NCBI GenBank assembly: GCA_004367505.1
Contig: SFCB01000105.1
Span: forward strand, 1 to 37,095
Reading direction: 5' to 3'
Length of the DNA stretch: 37,095 bases
DNA from: Chloroflexi bacterium OHK40
Lineage (GTDB): Bacteria > Chloroflexota > Chloroflexia > Chloroflexales > Chloroflexaceae
Position 1 is the stretch's first letter; every line of letters begins with the position of its first letter. Below the pieces are notes generated by a model. That model saw nothing but the letters and a program-made list of their open reading frames with translations. It ran no database searches and was not told the DNA's origin. Position numbers and translations under genes: made by a program. Below, one piece after another: positions 14,648-22,953 of this stretch.

Positions 14648-15772
14648 TTGGTAACCCGTACCACCACCCTCACCGACCATACCCTCGATACCCTGGCTCG
14701 CCGCGCGCCCGCCACCGACGATCTGCTGGAACTCGCCGCATGGCTCCACGCTAACGGGCATCGCCATCTCAGCGCCATCGAGCGCGTCGAACTGGCCGAG
14801 CGGCTGATCAGCCGCCGCCGCTTCCTGATCGGCGCGGGGGCGCTACTGCTGGCCGGCTGCGGCGCGCCGGGTGCCAGCGCGCCGACGGCGACCGTGGCGG
14901 CGACACGCACGATCACCGACCACGCCGGGCGGAGCATTACCATTCCGGTTGACCCGCAACGGGTCGTGGCCGGCTACACCACGGACATCGATGTGGCGCT
15001 GGTGCTCGGCCTGCCACTGATCGGGGGGCCGGGTGCCCGCGGCCTCGCGACACAACCGTTTGTGCCCTACCAGCCGCAGGAACAACTCGCCAGCCTCACC
15101 CGCATCACGACCTTTCCTGAGGCGAACCTGGAGCAGATCGCGGCGTTACAGCCGGATCTGATCATCGACAGTGTGGGCGACTACATCGAGGGGCGTTACG
15201 CGCTACTCTCCCAGATCGCGCCAACCTTCGATGTGTCTGGCCCGGCTGGTGACGGGTGGCGCGCCTACCTGCGCGCCGTTGCCGAGCCGCTTGGCCGCGC
15301 GGCGCAGGCCGAGCAGTTCATCGCCGAGTACGAGGCTCGCGCCGCCGACCTGCGCGCCCGCCTCGCCGAGCGCCTGCCCAACGCGACCTTCGCCCTGATC
15401 GGCGCATACGAACCCGGCACCGTCTGGGTCTCCGACGTGCAGATGCATCCAGTCAAGGTACTGGCCGATGACCTCGGCCTGCGCCCGGCAGCAATTATGC
15501 CCGCGACCAGCGCGGATCGTCCGAACCTCTCGCTGGAGCGGCTCGATCTGCTCGACGAAGTGAACCTGCTCTTCCTACGGGTTGAGCCCCTGGAAAGCGG
15601 CGCGGGGCGCGACCGCAGCATCCACGACCCGCTCAAGGCCTCGCCGCTCTGGCAACGCCTACCAGCTGTACAGAATGGCGGCCTTATCGAGTACGACGCC
15701 GAGCTGTTCTACTCCTCGCCGCTCACCGCCATGGCCCTGCTCGATGTCGTCGAGCAGGCGCTGCTGAGCTAA
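14648..15772 (+). CDS. Siderophore-type iron-binding lipoprotein with Tat-like signal
   Basis: A 374-residue class III binding protein of the FecB/FhuD group. The TTG at 14648 is chosen because AAAGGA lies nine bases upstream and no ATG with a ribosome site is in frame. Residues 1-55 form an unusually long cytoplasmic lead, followed by a Tat-like motif SRRRFLIG (55-62) and lipobox LLAGC (C71), suggesting export in a folded state and lipid anchoring. The mature domain begins RTITDHAGRSITIPVDPQRVV, with ANLEQIAALQPDLIID and a C-terminal PLWQRLPAVQNGGLIEYD, all typical. It is first in an operon with a Suc_Fer protein, another binding protein and COG4280. No permease or ATPase gene is adjacent. 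Confidence 0.88.
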   Translation: MVTRTTTLTDHTLDTLARRAPATDDLLELAAWLHANGHRHLSAIERVELAERLISRRRFLIGAGALLLAGCGAPGASAPTATVAATRTITDHAGRSITIPVDPQRVVAGYTTDIDVALVLGLPLIGGPGARGLATQPFVPYQPQEQLASLTRITTFPEANLEQIAALQPDLIIDSVGDYIEGRYALLSQIAPTFDVSGPAGDGWRAYLRAVAEPLGRAAQAEQFIAEYEARAADLRARLAERLPNATFALIGAYEPGTVWVSDVQMHPVKVLADDLGLRPAAIMPATSADRPNLSLERLDLLDEVNLLFLRVEPLESGAGRDRSIHDPLKASPLWQRLPAVQNGGLIEYDAELFYSSPLTAMALLDVVEQALLS

Positions 15773-15787
15773 CCAGATCGGAGATCG

Positions 15788-16816
15788 ATGACGACCACCA
15801 CGGAGTCACGCTTCTGCTCGGTCTGCGCGCGGCAGGCCGGGCTGAGCCCCGCCGGCTACGGCGGCGCGGCCTACGACAGGATCATCGCCGCCGAGCTGCC
15901 GCTGCCCTGGCCGGTGGGCATGTTCGCCGACCCGCAGCGCATGCCGCCCGAGGTGATCGCCGTGATGCAGCACATCCGCGACGAGTACCAGCGTACCCAT
16001 CGTGTGACGATCCGCCCCCTCGCTATCGCCCCCGACCGCGACTCTTCCGTGGCAGGGATGCGCCGGGTGATCGCATGGCACCGCCCTGCCGGGCCATTCG
16101 CGCAGTTCGATCGGACGGAATACCTCGTACCGGAGGATCGGCTCGGCCCGCTCTTCTACGCGCTGGCGCTAGCACCGGAGCGGCTGGACGACTTCGCCAC
16201 CTACGGGCAGGAGCACGGCGAAGTGCGCGATCTGCTGGTCTGCACCCACGGGAGCGTGGACGCTGCCTGCTCGAAGTTCGGCTACCCAACCTACGCGCAG
16301 CTACGCCGCATCGCAGCCGACAGCGGCGGGCGACTGCGGGCCTGGCGCACCACCCACTTCGGTGGCCACGTGTTTGCGCCAACGCTGATCGACCTGCCGC
16401 ACGGCAGCTACTGGGCCTATATCGAACCCGACACAGCCGATTGGCTGGTGAGTCGCAGCGGTGACATTACCCGGCTGTCACTGCACTACCGCGGTTGGGC
16501 CGGCCTGCCCGCGCCGTTCCTGCAGGTGCTTGAGCGCGAGCTCTTTATGCGCTACGGCTGGAAATGGCTCCACTACGCGAAGGCGGGCCGGGTGCTCGCG
16601 CAAGACGAGACCGCCGAGCCGGACGAGCATGGCCATGCCGAGTTGGCCTGGGCCGAGGTGCAGCTCGACTACCGCGCGCCCGATGGCGGAGCCGGGAGCG
16701 TAACGGCCCGCGTCGAGCTGATCAAACGGATCGAGGTGATCCACACCAGTGGCGACGACGAGACCTACGCCTACCCACAGTATGCCGTGGCGTGGATGCG
16801 CGCGGAGCCCCAATGA
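15788..16816 (+). CDS. Suc_Fer-like thioredoxin-fold 2Fe-2S protein
   Basis: A 342-residue protein of the sucrase/ferredoxin-like (Suc_Fer, Apd1-type) family. Cluster ligand candidates are C152 and C161 in VCTHGSVDAAC, and H190 and H194 in HFGGHVFAPTL; Apd1-type proteins hold a 2Fe-2S cluster with two Cys and two His in this arrangement. A further N-terminal FCSVC (C10, C13) is seen. No signal peptide, so cytoplasmic. It starts 15 bases after the siderophore-binding gene with GGAG upstream. A role in reducing imported ferric siderophore is a reasonable inference from context, as proposed for other 2Fe-2S ferric reductases such as FhuF, but is not shown by sequence. Confidence 0.82.
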   Translation: MTTTTESRFCSVCARQAGLSPAGYGGAAYDRIIAAELPLPWPVGMFADPQRMPPEVIAVMQHIRDEYQRTHRVTIRPLAIAPDRDSSVAGMRRVIAWHRPAGPFAQFDRTEYLVPEDRLGPLFYALALAPERLDDFATYGQEHGEVRDLLVCTHGSVDAACSKFGYPTYAQLRRIAADSGGRLRAWRTTHFGGHVFAPTLIDLPHGSYWAYIEPDTADWLVSRSGDITRLSLHYRGWAGLPAPFLQVLERELFMRYGWKWLHYAKAGRVLAQDETAEPDEHGHAELAWAEVQLDYRAPDGGAGSVTARVELIKRIEVIHTSGDDETYAYPQYAVAWMRAEPQ

Positions 16817-16861
16817 ACGGCGCGCTCTTGTTCCGCCTGCCGCACAATTCGAAGAATAGCG

Positions 16862-17827
16862 ATGAATATGCTCCTACGCCGATGCTGGGCCTGTCCGGGG
16901 CTGTTGCTGCTCATCCTACTCGCCGCCTGTGCCGCGCCGTCGCAACCAGCCATGCCGCTGATGGAGGTTGGGACCACCGTTGAGCACCGGCTGATCCGCC
17001 ACATCTTCGGCGAAACACAGGTGCCGCTCGACCCGCAGCGGGTGCTGGCGCTCGGCGAGGAGAGCCTGCTGGCCGATCTGCTCGACGCCGGGGTGCGCCC
17101 GGTGGCCTCCAACGTGAATGTGCCCGAGCACGTTCCGCTGCTCAGCGCCGATGAGCTGAACGGGATCGCGCTGTTCGCTTCGGCGGGCGAGACCTCGCTC
17201 GAAGCGCTGAGCGCCTACCAGCCCGACCTGATCATCGGCACGCGCTTCTTTGTCGAGCAGTTCGGCTACCGGCGGCTCAGCGCGATCGCTCCGACCGTAG
17301 CCCTGGGAGGCCTGACGCCAGCCGCGCAGTATGTCGAGACGCTCACGGTGCTTGGCCGCGCCGAGGCGGCGCAGCGCGAGGTAAACGCGCTCCGCGCCGA
17401 GATCCAGGCTGTGGCCGCGCGGATCGCTGCGGCAGAGCAGCAGGTCTCGGTCGTCACCGTCTACCCCGGCGCGAGCGTAGCGCTGTGGGTCGATGGGCCG
17501 ACTCCCATCCCCCTGCTGCTACGGGAGCTCGGCGTGCAGCTACGCCCCGATCCGGCGACAACCGAGGGGCTCTCCATTCGCAACGGACGAGCCTTCATCA
17601 GCCTGGAGCGATTGCCGCTGCTCGACGGCGCGACGATCATCCTGCTCCAATCGTCGGCGGTGGAAGGCGAGGAGAGCGCACTCGCCGAAGTGCGGGCCAA
17701 CCCGCTCTGGCAGCAACTCCCTGCCGTGCAGGCCGGGCGCGTCATCACCCTCGACCGGCTGGGCTACCCGGGGCTGCGTGGCCAGCGGGCGCTCCTGGCC
17801 GATCTGCGACGTGCGTTGGAGGCGTGA
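16862..17827 (+). CDS. Second siderophore-type iron-binding lipoprotein
   Basis: A 321-residue class III binding protein. The signal is short, with basic RR, a hydrophobic run and lipobox LLAAC (C23). The mature part carries VPLDPQRVLALGEESLLADLL, the strand SLEALSAYQPDLIIGTRFFV and C-terminal PLWQQLPAVQAGRVITLD, matching FecB/FhuD-type proteins. It is clearly distinct in sequence from the binding protein two genes upstream, so the operon has two non-identical receptors. The ribosome site is weak; MNM offers ATG at 16862 or 16868. It ends three bases before the COG4280 membrane protein, implying tight coupling. The ligand is unknown. Confidence 0.86.
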   Translation: MNMLLRRCWACPGLLLLILLAACAAPSQPAMPLMEVGTTVEHRLIRHIFGETQVPLDPQRVLALGEESLLADLLDAGVRPVASNVNVPEHVPLLSADELNGIALFASAGETSLEALSAYQPDLIIGTRFFVEQFGYRRLSAIAPTVALGGLTPAAQYVETLTVLGRAEAAQREVNALRAEIQAVAARIAAAEQQVSVVTVYPGASVALWVDGPTPIPLLLRELGVQLRPDPATTEGLSIRNGRAFISLERLPLLDGATIILLQSSAVEGEESALAEVRANPLWQQLPAVQAGRVITLDRLGYPGLRGQRALLADLRRALEA

Positions 17828-17830
17828 TCA

Positions 17831-18556
17831 ATGAACACGGGTGCCTTTGTCGGCGCGTTTACCGGCTCCTTGATTGAACTGGTCGAGATTCTGGCCGTCG
17901 CTCTGGTGGTGGGCCGGGTGGCCGGCTGGCGCAACGCCTGGATCGGCACGGGCAGCGCCGCTGCGCTGGTGATCGTCGGCGCGCTCATCGTGGGCACCGG
18001 ACTGACGCGCATCCCCGCGCGCTGGCTCGAACTCCTGGCTGGGCTGATTTTGCTTGGCTTCGGCCAGTGGTGGGTGCGCGGCGTGGTGAAATACTACGCC
18101 GGGCGCTTGTCGCCCCACGAGGAAGAGGAGGTGCGCCTGGAGCGAGAGCTTGCCGCTTCGGGCAGGCGTGCGGGCTGGAACTGGGTTGCCATTGCCACCG
18201 CCTTTAAGAGCTCCCTCCTGGAGAGCTTCGAGATCGCGCTGGTGGTGGTCACGCTCGGCGCGGCCAACGCGGCCTGGAATGAGGCGATCGGCGGCGCGCT
18301 GGTGGCGACGATCGGGTTGCTCGTGGTGGCCTTCCTGTTGCGCGCGCCACTCAGCCGCGTGCCCGTCAAGCCGATGAAATTCGTCGCAGCGATGCTGCTG
18401 ATGGGCTTCGGTAGCTATTGGCTGGGCGAGGGTCTGGGCATCCACTGGACCGGTGCGGTCTGGGCCATCCTTTATTTGACAGCGCTATGGGGCGTGGGGA
18501 TGGCCCTGGCCATACGGGTGCTGCGGGTGTCGTCGCAAGGTTCGATGAGATGGTAG
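17831..18556 (+). CDS. COG4280-type membrane protein with duplicated ExxE motif
   Basis: A 241-residue protein with seven or so membrane helices and a central charged loop (about 88-115). It matches what I know of COG4280, an uncharacterised family, including the C-terminal PMKFVAAMLLMGFGSYWLGE. An internal duplication is visible: GSLIELVEILAVAL (12-25) and SSLLESFEIALVVV (127-140), each with Glu-x-x-Glu (E16/E19, E131/E134). The iron permease FTR1 likewise has REGLE-type ExxE motifs in two helices. Its position three bases after an iron-binding lipoprotein suggests it is the membrane component of an iron uptake route; that function is inference. Confidence 0.78.
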   Translation: MNTGAFVGAFTGSLIELVEILAVALVVGRVAGWRNAWIGTGSAAALVIVGALIVGTGLTRIPARWLELLAGLILLGFGQWWVRGVVKYYAGRLSPHEEEEVRLERELAASGRRAGWNWVAIATAFKSSLLESFEIALVVVTLGAANAAWNEAIGGALVATIGLLVVAFLLRAPLSRVPVKPMKFVAAMLLMGFGSYWLGEGLGIHWTGAVWAILYLTALWGVGMALAIRVLRVSSQGSMRW

Positions 18557-18786
18557 GGGAACATCGATCACAAACCCTACACTGCCCCATGCTCAACTAC
18601 TCTGCCGACGAGGTGCTTGACCTCCAGACTCCGGACACCGAACCCTTGACGCTCTGCATCTTAGTGCCCAAGCGTATGCGTAGTGATTTCTGCGGTGAGA
18701 TAGCGCCTGCCATGCAGCTCGCTGGGCAGGCCTTTGGCTGCTCGGCAGAGAGCCCACGGCTGCGAGGCTGTATCTATCGGAAGCTT

Positions 18787-19077
18787 TCATAATCGGCGCC
18801 AACGCCACCAGAGGAGTACGAGCAGCAGCGGCGCGGCAAGACAACCCACAGTCGCGCCCCATGCGCCCGCCACCAGTGAGCCAAGCATGGCGCCCAACAC
18901 CAGGCTGAAGAAGAGCAGTCCGGACATTGCGTAGCCCTGGAGTAGGGCGCGCCCTTCCTCGCGGGCATCCTCCGCTACCTCTTTGCCCTGAACGAGGTGT
19001 GCCGTCTGCGGCGCGATCGGGGGCGCCTGCGTAGGCAGGCATCGTTTGGGAGAGATGCGTGGCGGTTCGAGCATCAT
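18787..19077 (-). CDS. Small two-helix membrane protein, hypothetical
   Basis: A 96-residue protein when started at the ATG pair 19077/19074; a further in-frame start at 19122 adds 15 residues and no strong ribosome site is seen for either. A polar N-terminal third (to about 45) with VQGKEVAEDAREEGRALLQG is followed by two helices (about 50-68 and 70-88) rich in Gly, the second ending WWRWRRL. Family unknown. It lies 180 bases downstream of the orphan metal-binding lipoprotein on the same strand and might be co-transcribed. The composition argues for a real gene but there is no homology evidence. Confidence 0.5.
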   Translation of the reverse strand: MMLEPPRISPKRCLPTQAPPIAPQTAHLVQGKEVAEDAREEGRALLQGYAMSGLLFFSLVLGAMLGSLVAGAWGATVGCLAAPLLLVLLWWRWRRL

Positions 19078-19255
19078 CGTGTCTCGCGGCTGGTCTATCG
19101 GATGTGATGATGCGGGTGGCATTCTGCTGCTCCGGTCGCCCCACAGCGTTGGTCGGGATCACGTGCAAGTTGGCCACCAAAGACTGCCAGTGCGCGCAAT
19201 AGGACGAGGGAAGCACCGGCCTTCCTGAGGCTGTCCGGGTCGCCTGATGATGCCA

Positions 19256-20245
19256 TCACGCACCAAGCGCCATCACGATTGTATCGATGTTGTGGCGCAT
19301 CATCTTAAGATAGGTGTCGGCATCACCGCCCGGTTCGCCCAGCGCGTCGGCGTACAGCTCGCCGCCGATCCGCACCTCCTGACCGCCCTCCCGGGCGGCC
19401 GCGATGACCGCCTCGATCGTACGCGGTGAGATTGTGCTCTCGATAAAGATCGCCGGTACCTGACGTTCGAGCACAAGATCAGCCAGCACCTGGATATCGG
19501 CGACGCTGGCCTCGCTCTCAGTACTGATGCCCTGCACGGCCTCGACCTGCAGACCGTAGGCACGCCCATAGTAGTTGAAAGCGTCGTGGGCGGTAATCAG
19601 CACGCGCCGCTCCTGCGGAATGCGCTGCACCTGCTCCAGCGTGTACTCGTGCAACGTCTCGATCTCGGTAGCATAGCGAGCCGCGTTTGCCTCATACACA
19701 CTGGCATGAGCCGGGTCCATCTCCATCAACGTGTCGCGAATGGTATAGATTACCCGCGTCCAAAGACGCATGTCATTCCAGATGTGTGGGTCGTAAGGCA
19801 ACCCGGCCTCAGGTTCCCAGTTCAGCAGGGTCAGGGGATCGAGCGTATCGCCCACGGCGACAACCTTCACTGTGCCGCTTGCACCGATCTGCTCTAGCAC
19901 GCGGTCCATCTGGGCTTCGAGGCGCAGGCCGTTGTAGAAAATCAGATCGGCGTTCTGGAAGGTCTGAAGGTCGCTCTCGGTGGCGACATAGGTATGCGGG
20001 TCGACCCCGGGGCCGAGCAGGTTGGTGAGTTGCACCTTGTCCTGGGCGATAACGGTGACCGCATCGGCAATCTGGCCGGTGGTAGCGACGACATTGAGTG
20101 GCTCGTCAAGCGGGGCGGCAGCGACCTGTGGAGTGGCGTTAGCGGCGGCGGGCGCCTGGGTGGGCGCGGCAGCAGGTGTCTGCTGGCCGCAGGCGACGAG
20201 CAACAGGGCGGCGCAAAGCAAAGCAGCGAGCGTTTGTAGGCGCAT
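19256..20245 (-). CDS. Cluster A-I metal (Mn/Fe-type) binding lipoprotein, orphan
   Basis: A 329-residue binding protein of the TroA/PsaA/ZnuA type. ATG 20245 lies eight bases after AGGAGG; GTG at 20248 is an alternative. Lipobox LLVAC gives C19, then an Ala/Pro linker. The four metal ligands are visible: H84 (GVDPHTY), H154 (YDPHIWN), E243 (GISTESEAS) and D310 (DADTY). His-His-Glu-Asp is the set typical of Mn/Fe receptors, whereas Zn receptors usually have a third His and often a His-rich loop, absent here. No cognate ATPase or permease is nearby. Module D lies about 140 bases upstream. Confidence 0.88.
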   Translation of the reverse strand: MRLQTLAALLCAALLLVACGQQTPAAAPTQAPAAANATPQVAAAPLDEPLNVVATTGQIADAVTVIAQDKVQLTNLLGPGVDPHTYVATESDLQTFQNADLIFYNGLRLEAQMDRVLEQIGASGTVKVVAVGDTLDPLTLLNWEPEAGLPYDPHIWNDMRLWTRVIYTIRDTLMEMDPAHASVYEANAARYATEIETLHEYTLEQVQRIPQERRVLITAHDAFNYYGRAYGLQVEAVQGISTESEASVADIQVLADLVLERQVPAIFIESTISPRTIEAVIAAAREGGQEVRIGGELYADALGEPGGDADTYLKMMRHNIDTIVMALGA

Positions 20246-20367
20246 CACATGTTCCTCCTCTCTCCGTGATCAGCCGGCTATCCGTTGGGAAGGATCGTAG
20301 CGCGTTCGGGGGCGTCAGCACCGGCAGGCGCTGCGTCCCGGCCAGAGTGTGGAACGTCTCCTGATGC

Positions 20368-20431
20368 TTGACAAAATCGTATTTTTGGATAACCTAAAAC
20401 ATAGATTAGCATTTACTCAAAAAGCTGTCAA
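20368..20431. promoter_or_regulatory. Divergent promoter pair sharing an iron box (module D)
   Basis: Plus strand: TTGACA (20368-20373) then the imperfect dyad TTTGGATAACCTAA (20384-20397), arms CCTAA and TTTGG, at nearly the same offset as in modules A-C. Minus strand: TTGACA (20431-20426), 17-base spacer, TAATCT (20408-20403), with the same dyad just downstream over the start region. One bound repressor could silence both the Mn/Fe-type binding protein (-) and whatever the plus promoter once served, now an ABC remnant and MFS gene. Confidence 0.65.
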
Positions 20432-20591
20432 GCGTGCATGTTCTCCCGGGAGCGGACAGCTGGCACACAGCGCTGTTGTGGGAAGCGAGAAAACTGCAAA
20501 TGGGTGATCACAACCGTTTCCGGATTTGATTAGCACTGCCTGACATCGACACTGCGCCAAAGGAAGACCGCATGGCACACAAGCTACAACG

Positions 20592-21071
20592 ACGCCGGTT
20601 CAAAGCGACGCCGAGATCGCGGCGGCGCGGACGGTGCGCTGCCACGCCTTCATCCTGGCCATGCCCGACGGCTACCAGACTGTGGTGGGCGAAGGTGGTG
20701 CGACGCTCTCAGGCGGCGAGAAACAGCGGATCAGTATCGCCCGCGCGCTGCTCAAGAATGCGCCGATCGTCATGCTCGACGAGGCGACGGCCAGCGTGGA
20801 CCCGGAGAACGAGTGGGAGCTCCAGCAGGTCTTCGACGCCCTGGCCGCCGACGAGACCGTGATAATGATCGCCCACCGGCTCCAGACTCTCCAGCGGGCC
20901 GATCAGATCCTGGTGATCGACGGCGGACGCCTGGTGCAGCAGGGTACCCACGCCGAGCTGATCGGCCAGGAGGGCCTCTACTGGCGCTTCTGGCAGGAAC
21001 GCGAGCAGGCGAAACACTGGAAGCTCGGCGCCGCTCTGTCGACCATCAATCAGGAGCGCCATCACGCCTGA
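20592..21071 (+). pseudogene. C-terminal remnant of a siderophore-type ABC transporter ATPase
   Basis: The frame holds only the second half of a nucleotide-binding domain: SDAEIAAARTVRCHAFI, VGEGGATLSGGEKQRISIAR (D-loop side and signature), Walker B IVMLDEATASVDPENEWE and switch IMIAHRL, followed by the C-terminal GLYWRFWQEREQAKHWKLG typical of exporter-fold siderophore ABC proteins (YbtQ/IrtB type). Membrane domain, Walker A and Q-loop are missing; similarity begins abruptly near 20600 and no good start exists (a GTG at 20634 lacks a ribosome site). It is therefore a deletion remnant, likely non-functional, lying directly behind the plus promoter of module D. Confidence 0.8.
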
Positions 21072-21095
21072 GGTATGCAAGGACAGGATGGTCCA

Positions 21096-22304
21096 ATGAA
21101 ACCGACCGCCGTCATTATCGCTGGCCTCTTCACCGTCTATACGGGCCTGGGCGTGCTCAACCCGCTGCTTGCGCCGCTGGTGCGCGAGCTCGGGCTCAGC
21201 GAGACCCAGGGCGGCCTGATCATTACCGTCGCAGCGCTGATGTTCGCTGTCGGCAGCCCCTTCTGGGGCATCCGCAGCGAGCGCTGGGGGCGCAAGCCGG
21301 TGCTGTTGATCAGTTTGTTCGGCTTCAGCCTGGGCTTTGGCGCATTTGCCATCGCCGCACAGCTCGGCCTGCAGAACGGGATCGCGCCCGGAGCGGTCTT
21401 TATGGCGCTACTGCTGGCACGCGCACTGGCAGGCTTCTTAATGAGTGGCGCACCGGTGGCAGCGCAGGCGTTTGTTGCCGACACGACCAGTGGTCAGGAG
21501 CGGACAGCAGGTATCGCGCTGCTCGGGGCAGCCAACGGCCTCGGCTTCGTCGCCGGGCCGGCCCTCGGCGCGGCCCTCGCCGGCTTCGGCCTGCTCGCCC
21601 CACTCTACACCGCTGCGGCGATCCCGCTGATCGCTGCGGTACTGGTCGCCCTATGGCTTCCCCGTGTTACACCGCAGCCGCGCGATGGGTCACAGCCGCA
21701 GCTCCGACCGACCGACGCCCGGATCTGGCCCTGGCTGCTAGTGGGGTTCACGATCATTGTCGCTCTGGTCGGGGTACAGATCACGGTGGGCTTTCTGTTT
21801 CAAGACCGGCTGCAACTGACCCCGCAAGGGGCGGCGCAGGCGCTCGGCGTGGCGCTAGTGACAGTCGGCATCACCAACCTGGTCGCGCACCTTGGCATCA
21901 TCCGCCCCTTCAAAGTGCCACCACTACTGCTGCTGCGCGTGGGTGTGCCACTCGCGATTCTCGGCTTCGCCATACTGATCGTCGCCGCCACATTGCCGCT
22001 GCTCATCTTATCGTTCGTGATCGCTGGGCTTGGGCTCGGGCTTGCCTTGCCCGGCTACACGGCTGCGGCGACGCTGGAGGTCACGAGCCAGGAGCAGGGC
22101 GCTGTCGCCGGGCTCACCGTTGCAGCCCAGGGTTTCGGTGCGATGGTCGGGCCGCTGCTAGCGACCAGCCTCTACCAGCTACGCCCAGAGTCCCCCTATC
22201 TGCTCACCTGCGCGCTGCTTGCGCTGGTCGCCGCCGCCGTGTGGCTCCACCCGCGCCTGCGGCGGGTGGCGGCGCTCGCCGCGCCCTCGCGAACGGCAGA
22301 CTGA
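21096..22304 (+). CDS. MFS transporter
   Basis: A 402-residue major facilitator with 12 predicted helices. ATG 21096 has AGGA seven bases upstream; ATG 21075 is an alternative. The family motif A loop between helices 2 and 3 reads GIRSERWGRKPVLL, and helix 5 has the exporter-type LGAANGLGFVAGPALGAAL (motif C-like), favouring efflux. It starts 24 bases after the ABC remnant and may be driven from module D. MFS exporters next to siderophore ABC genes often export siderophores; here the substrate cannot be read from sequence, and drug or metabolite efflux is equally possible. Confidence 0.85.
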   Translation: MKPTAVIIAGLFTVYTGLGVLNPLLAPLVRELGLSETQGGLIITVAALMFAVGSPFWGIRSERWGRKPVLLISLFGFSLGFGAFAIAAQLGLQNGIAPGAVFMALLLARALAGFLMSGAPVAAQAFVADTTSGQERTAGIALLGAANGLGFVAGPALGAALAGFGLLAPLYTAAAIPLIAAVLVALWLPRVTPQPRDGSQPQLRPTDARIWPWLLVGFTIIVALVGVQITVGFLFQDRLQLTPQGAAQALGVALVTVGITNLVAHLGIIRPFKVPPLLLLRVGVPLAILGFAILIVAATLPLLILSFVIAGLGLGLALPGYTAAATLEVTSQEQGAVAGLTVAAQGFGAMVGPLLATSLYQLRPESPYLLTCALLALVAAAVWLHPRLRRVAALAAPSRTAD

Positions 22305-22344
22305 CCGCCCATCACTCACTGCCGTCCATCGGGGCTCGTGGCGC

Positions 22345-22953
22345 TCACGCGGAGCGCGGACGATAGGCCTGGGTGAGCCGCTCAACGTATTTGGCGATGA
22401 TGTCGACCTCCAGATTCACCAGCGCGCCCGCATTCTGGCGGCCCATAATCACCGCATCCCGGGTGTAGGCAATCATCGCGATCGTAAAGGTTGTATCGTC
22501 GATCTCGGCCACCGTCAGACTCACCCCGTCCACCGCAATGTAGCCCTTCTCGACGATGTAGGGCATGAGTTGCGCTGGCGGGCGGATCCGAATGCGCCGG
22601 GAGTCGCCCTCGAGGACCACCGCGACGATCTCACCGACGCCGTCAATATGCCCCTGAACGTAATGGCCACCCATTCGCCCGCCGAAGGTGAGCGAGCGCT
22701 CCAGATTGACGGGGTCGCCAGCGCTGAGCCGGCCCAGGTTGGTGCGGCGCAGCGTCTCGGGGCTCAGGCCCACGGTGAAGCTGTCGTCGGCGAGGGCGGT
22801 AACGGTGAGACAGGTGCCATTGACCGCGATACTGTCGCCGAGCTTTGCGCCCTCGCGGGCGATACGGCTGCCGATCGTCAGGAAGTTGTCGCGCTCCTGG
22901 TCGCCGGCGATAGCCAGCACGTGGCCCATCTCCTCTACAATCCCGGTGAACAT
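22345..22953 (-). CDS. ribE: Riboflavin synthase, alpha subunit
   Basis: A 202-residue enzyme that dismutates two 6,7-dimethyl-8-ribityllumazines to riboflavin in the cytoplasm. It has two homologous lumazine-binding repeats: MFTGIVEEMGHV with GDSIAVNGTCLTV in the first, and GGHYVQGHIDGVG with KGYIAVDGVSLTV in the second. GGAGGA precedes the ATG. Its start overlaps the stop of the upstream small ORF (TAATG), suggesting read-through from the dpp-type operon. No FMN riboswitch was seen upstream and no other riboflavin gene lies in the window. Confidence 0.95.
   Translation of the reverse strand: MFTGIVEEMGHVLAIAGDQERDNFLTIGSRIAREGAKLGDSIAVNGTCLTVTALADDSFTVGLSPETLRRTNLGRLSAGDPVNLERSLTFGGRMGGHYVQGHIDGVGEIVAVVLEGDSRRIRIRPPAQLMPYIVEKGYIAVDGVSLTVAEIDDTTFTIAMIAYTRDAVIMGRQNAGALVNLEVDIIAKYVERLTQAYRPRSA

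Noticed and set aside
18589-18792. A 67-codon plus-strand frame (MLNYSADEVLDLQTPD…) after the COG4280 gene
   Set aside because: No ribosome site, no recognised family; the three frames of the other strand are equally open in parts. It could be debris but nothing supports a gene.
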